Part shown: in pieces, positions 22,895 to 24,841 of the stretch | Position numbering within the stretch: position 1 is the stretch's first letter | How the letters are laid out: every line of letters begins with the position of its first letter | Source of the DNA: an uncultured Lachnospiraceae bacterium | Lineage (GTDB): Bacteria; Bacillota; Clostridia; Lachnospirales; Lachnospiraceae | DNA: 24,841 nucleotides | Assembly: GCA_934343915.1 (NCBI GenBank) | Contig: CAKRIL010000042.1 | Span: 1-24,841, forward strand | Direction of reading: 5' to 3' | Position numbers and translations under genes: made by a program | The notes under the pieces: generated by a model | What the model was told of the DNA's origin: nothing | The model's database searches: none | Seen by the model: the letters and a program-made list of their open reading frames with translations, nothing else

Positions 22895-23272
22895 TTAAAC
22901 CCAACAGAAATCCAGATCAATTCTTTTATCATCCAGCTCATCATACCCATGAAACACACCATCTAACAGAATGCTATCATCCACCAAATGTACATTATAA
23001 TATAAGCATATCTGATGACATGGTCTTTTACCCCATGGAAAATAAATTTCTCCGATTGCCAACAGGTTATCTACCTCTATTTTAGCATGCAGCTCTTCTT
23101 CAAATTCTCGTTTAAGAGTTTCCATGCTTGTCTCCATAGCTGCAACATGTCCGCCAATAATAGCATAATCATCATTCTTCGGTCGCTGTAACAGAATTTT
23201 ACCATTATGTATCAATATACCGCCAACTCTATATGAAAATACAAAGTCATCATTTTTAAATAATATATCCAC
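22895..23272 (-). CDS. Nudix hydrolase with altered Nudix box, possibly truncated
   Basis: Nudix-fold protein of 125 residues, expected to cleave a nucleoside diphosphate linked to another group. The box runs GHVAAMETSMETLKREFEEE then LHA: the Glu and Arg-Glu...Glu-Glu metal ligands are kept (Glu47, Arg55, Glu56, Glu59, Glu60) but the conserved Gly near its end is His62. The protein stops at DLDFCWV, where most relatives continue for about 20-30 residues, so the C-terminus may be lost. It starts at a GTG (23272) with GGAGG 7 nt upstream. It follows the other Nudix gene by 50 nt on the same strand, and the rhomboid promoter begins just behind its stop. Confidence 0.8.
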   Translation of the reverse strand: MDILFKNDDFVFSYRVGGILIHNGKILLQRPKNDDYAIIGGHVAAMETSMETLKREFEEELHAKIEVDNLLAIGEIYFPWGKRPCHQICLYYNVHLVDDSILLDGVFHGYDELDDKRIDLDFCWV

Positions 23273-23322
23273 TTAGCCGCCTCCAAACCTTATCTTGAAA
23301 TACATTCATTTTTCCATATACG

Positions 23323-23754
23323 TTATTTCCCTCTTCTATACAATTCCTCAATAAGTTTCGGCTGTATCAAAGGATATGTCCAATTCTCAGGCAGCTCATC
23401 CATAAGAACAACCTTCTCTATTTCGCTATGTAATTCTTTCGCAAATTCTGTTATCTCAGCAAAACAAAGCAGACCAAATGTTTCCTCACCTGTATCATTT
23501 ACTCTTGTTTTACCCGTTACCGAATATACGCATATTGGCTTTATCTCAAATTCAGTTGCTCCTGTTTCTTCCTGCAACTCTCTTCTAGCAGTTTCAAGAA
23601 TATTCTCCCCAGCTTCTCTATGTCCTCCCGGCACTTCGTAAGTGTCCCTTTCTTTATGCTTACAAATTACCCACTTGCCGTTACTCTGCGAGATAATCAC
23701 TGCAAATTTTAACAGCGAATCATCCACTGTATCATAAAATTTTACTTCCATCAT
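23323..23754 (-). CDS. Nudix hydrolase
   Basis: Nudix hydrolase of 143 residues with a perfect box: G44-HREAG-E50, NILETAR, then R58-E59-L-Q-E62-E63-T-G65-A. The preceding VPGG and the fold order fit small ADP-ribose or (d)NTP pyrophosphatases; the substrate is unknown. I start at the ATG at 23754, which overlaps the stop of the upstream HD gene as ATGA and has AAGGGG 4-5 nt upstream, so translation is probably coupled. A GTG at 23769 in the same frame is less likely. Part of the HD-Nudix-Nudix unit. Confidence 0.92.
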   Translation of the reverse strand: MMEVKFYDTVDDSLLKFAVIISQSNGKWVICKHKERDTYEVPGGHREAGENILETARRELQEETGATEFEIKPICVYSVTGKTRVNDTGEETFGLLCFAEITEFAKELHSEIEKVVLMDELPENWTYPLIQPKLIEELYRRGK

Positions 23755-24386
23755 CTTTCCCCTTCCCACTCTGTCATAAACTCGTTAAGAAACTCTTGCA
23801 TTACAGCCAGTCTGTGTTCCGCTAATCTCTTTCCCTCCGTCGTGTTCATCATGTCTTTCAACAAAAGCAGCTTTTCATAAAAATGATTGATGCTTGTAGA
23901 ATCCTGATTTTTCTGATACTCATCTTTGTTCATTCCTATTTTAGGTTTTATCTCCGGGTCATAAATCTTTCTTCCCCTGCTCCCTCCATATGCGAATGTC
24001 CTGGCAATTCCAATAGCTCCCATGGCATCAAGTCTGTCCGCATCCTGCACACATTTTCCTTCTATCGTGCAGGGCACTACTGAATCCGTTCCGGCAAAAG
24101 ACACTTCATCTATAATTTTGCATACCGCCTCTATTGTTCTCTCATCTGCCTTGTTAGCTGTCATAAAATCAACTGCATTTTTCTTGGTAGCATAAGTGCC
24201 CGGAGAAAGCTTGATATCGTCCACATCATGTAACAGTGCTGCCAGTTGAACTATATTAACATCCGCATTTTCCTGCTGTGCGATTTGAGCAGCCAATTTA
24301 TATACTCTTATCGTATGGTAATAATCATGCCCGCTACTGTCTCCTGAAAATATCTCTTTTACAAACCTCTTAGCATTTTCTATCAT
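23751..24386 (-). CDS. HD-domain phosphohydrolase
   Basis: Metal-dependent phosphohydrolase of 211 residues of the HD superfamily (YedJ/YpgQ-like). Metal ligands are visible: GHDYYH (His20, His24), LLHDVDD (His53, Asp54) and VQDADRLDAMGAIGIART (Asp115-Asp117 region). The segment FAYGGSRGRKIYDPE followed by a helical SINHFYEKLLLLKDMMNT is typical of this subgroup, whose members hydrolyse nucleotides or pyrophosphate-type bonds. The start ATG at 24386 has AGGAG 4-5 nt upstream. Its stop overlaps the start of the Nudix gene by 4 nt. First gene of the unit; the 275 bp upstream contain no firm promoter, only a TATAAT (minus strand, about 24450) without a good -35. Confidence 0.92.
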   Translation of the reverse strand: MIENAKRFVKEIFSGDSSGHDYYHTIRVYKLAAQIAQQENADVNIVQLAALLHDVDDIKLSPGTYATKKNAVDFMTANKADERTIEAVCKIIDEVSFAGTDSVVPCTIEGKCVQDADRLDAMGAIGIARTFAYGGSRGRKIYDPEIKPKIGMNKDEYQKNQDSTSINHFYEKLLLLKDMMNTTEGKRLAEHRLAVMQEFLNEFMTEWEGER

Positions 24387-24661
24387 CTTTTCTCCTAATC
24401 AGCCCGTCAAAGCAATTAATATTCTGAATTCACATTGACATCTTTTCAGTATTATAATCTATATGCGACTTGATAATAAATTGACCTGAGCCATATCTAT
24501 TTTACTTCATTACCGTAATTCTATCATATTATACAGAAATTGTAACCTGACCACGTTGACAAATTTTATTATTTTTACTAGCAACATATAAAAATTGAGT
24601 AATAAAGGTATAAGAGCTAATGCTTCTGCAAGGATAAATAAAAATAATTGGTCACCTGTTT

Positions 24662-24841
24662 TTATCCCAATCCTGCCTCCTTAAATTTTTCCAATCTGTA
24701 ATGATGTTCATTATCCAATTTCTTAACACCATTCTTATAATCATATCCAAATTTTCTATAAAATTCCGTTGCTGTAATGGATGCCGGTATCTCAATTCTG
24801 CTTGCTCTTACATAAAATTCATCCGTTTCTAATGTATTTAT
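24662..24841 (-). CDS. GNAT N-acetyltransferase, C-terminal part (cut by window edge)
   Basis: The last 59 residues of a frame open to the window edge read LETDEFYVRASRIEIPASIT and EFYRKFGYDYKNG, then LDNEHHYRLEKFKEAGLG and a TAA stop. The segment EFYRKFGYDYKNG is the C-terminal motif B region of GNAT acetyltransferases (a strand, then helix-FYxKxGF), and the ending HYRLEKF is usual in a common Firmicute GNAT subgroup. The acetyl-CoA-binding part lies outside the window. The substrate is unknown. Confidence 0.8.
   Translation of the reverse strand: MNTLETDEFYVRASRIEIPASITATEFYRKFGYDYKNGVKKLDNEHHYRLEKFKEAGLG

Noticed and set aside
24387..24661. Plus-strand promoter TTGACA...TATAAT near 24434-24458
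   Set aside because: The spacer is only 12 nt and no plus-strand gene follows.

Overview
This window is chromosomal DNA from a motile, anaerobic, gut-type Firmicute, most likely a Lachnospiraceae (Lachnospira, Roseburia or Butyrivibrio relatives; genus not certain). The basis is strong AGGAG-type ribosome sites, consensus sigma-A promoters, three methyl-accepting chemotaxis proteins (MCPs), a Gram-positive-type bile salt hydrolase, a FeoA-FeoB fusion, DegV and a PfoR-type EIIC. There are no rRNA or tRNA genes, no CRISPR array and no recognisable insertion sequence or phage module. Almost all genes lie on the minus strand; only the PfoR-like gene and an XRE regulator are on plus.

Region A (1-7380, read right to left): bile salt hydrolase with a long structured leader (5919-6893), a Cache-domain MCP (3975-5756), then MATE exporter, membrane MCP and a second MATE exporter (cut by the window edge). 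Region B (7332-14061): a membrane-tethered C-N hydrolase of the choloylglycine/acid-ceramidase superfamily, then a unit starting from a clear promoter with a 5' hairpin: BMP/PnrA-type lipoprotein, MCP with an extracellular sensor, and FeoAB. The lipoprotein has no ABC permease next to it and is followed 10 nt later by the MCP, so a binding-protein/receptor pair is likely. Sensing, export and amide hydrolysis genes are interleaved here; the inferred theme is response to bile acids and other N-acyl amides, which the sequence suggests but does not prove.

Region C (14062-19965): a divergent control region, a PfoR-like EIIC membrane protein, DegV, and a 1005-residue SF1 helicase with a WYL-like N-terminus and a DUF2726 nuclease-like C-terminus, divergent from a small XRE regulator.

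Region D (20030-24841): an AT-richer neighbourhood of house-cleaning enzymes: a prolyl-tRNA editing deacylase, a divergent Ham1/ITPase-like protein, two Nudix hydrolases, an HD phosphohydrolase, a rhomboid protease and the end of a GNAT acetyltransferase. Between them sit broken genes (GNAT and NAGPA fragments) and a tandem pair of about 74-bp palindromic repeats. The stretch 24387-24661 holds no gene or firm signal that I can see.

Most start sites were moved from the longest frame to an internal codon with a good ribosome site; each case is explained.
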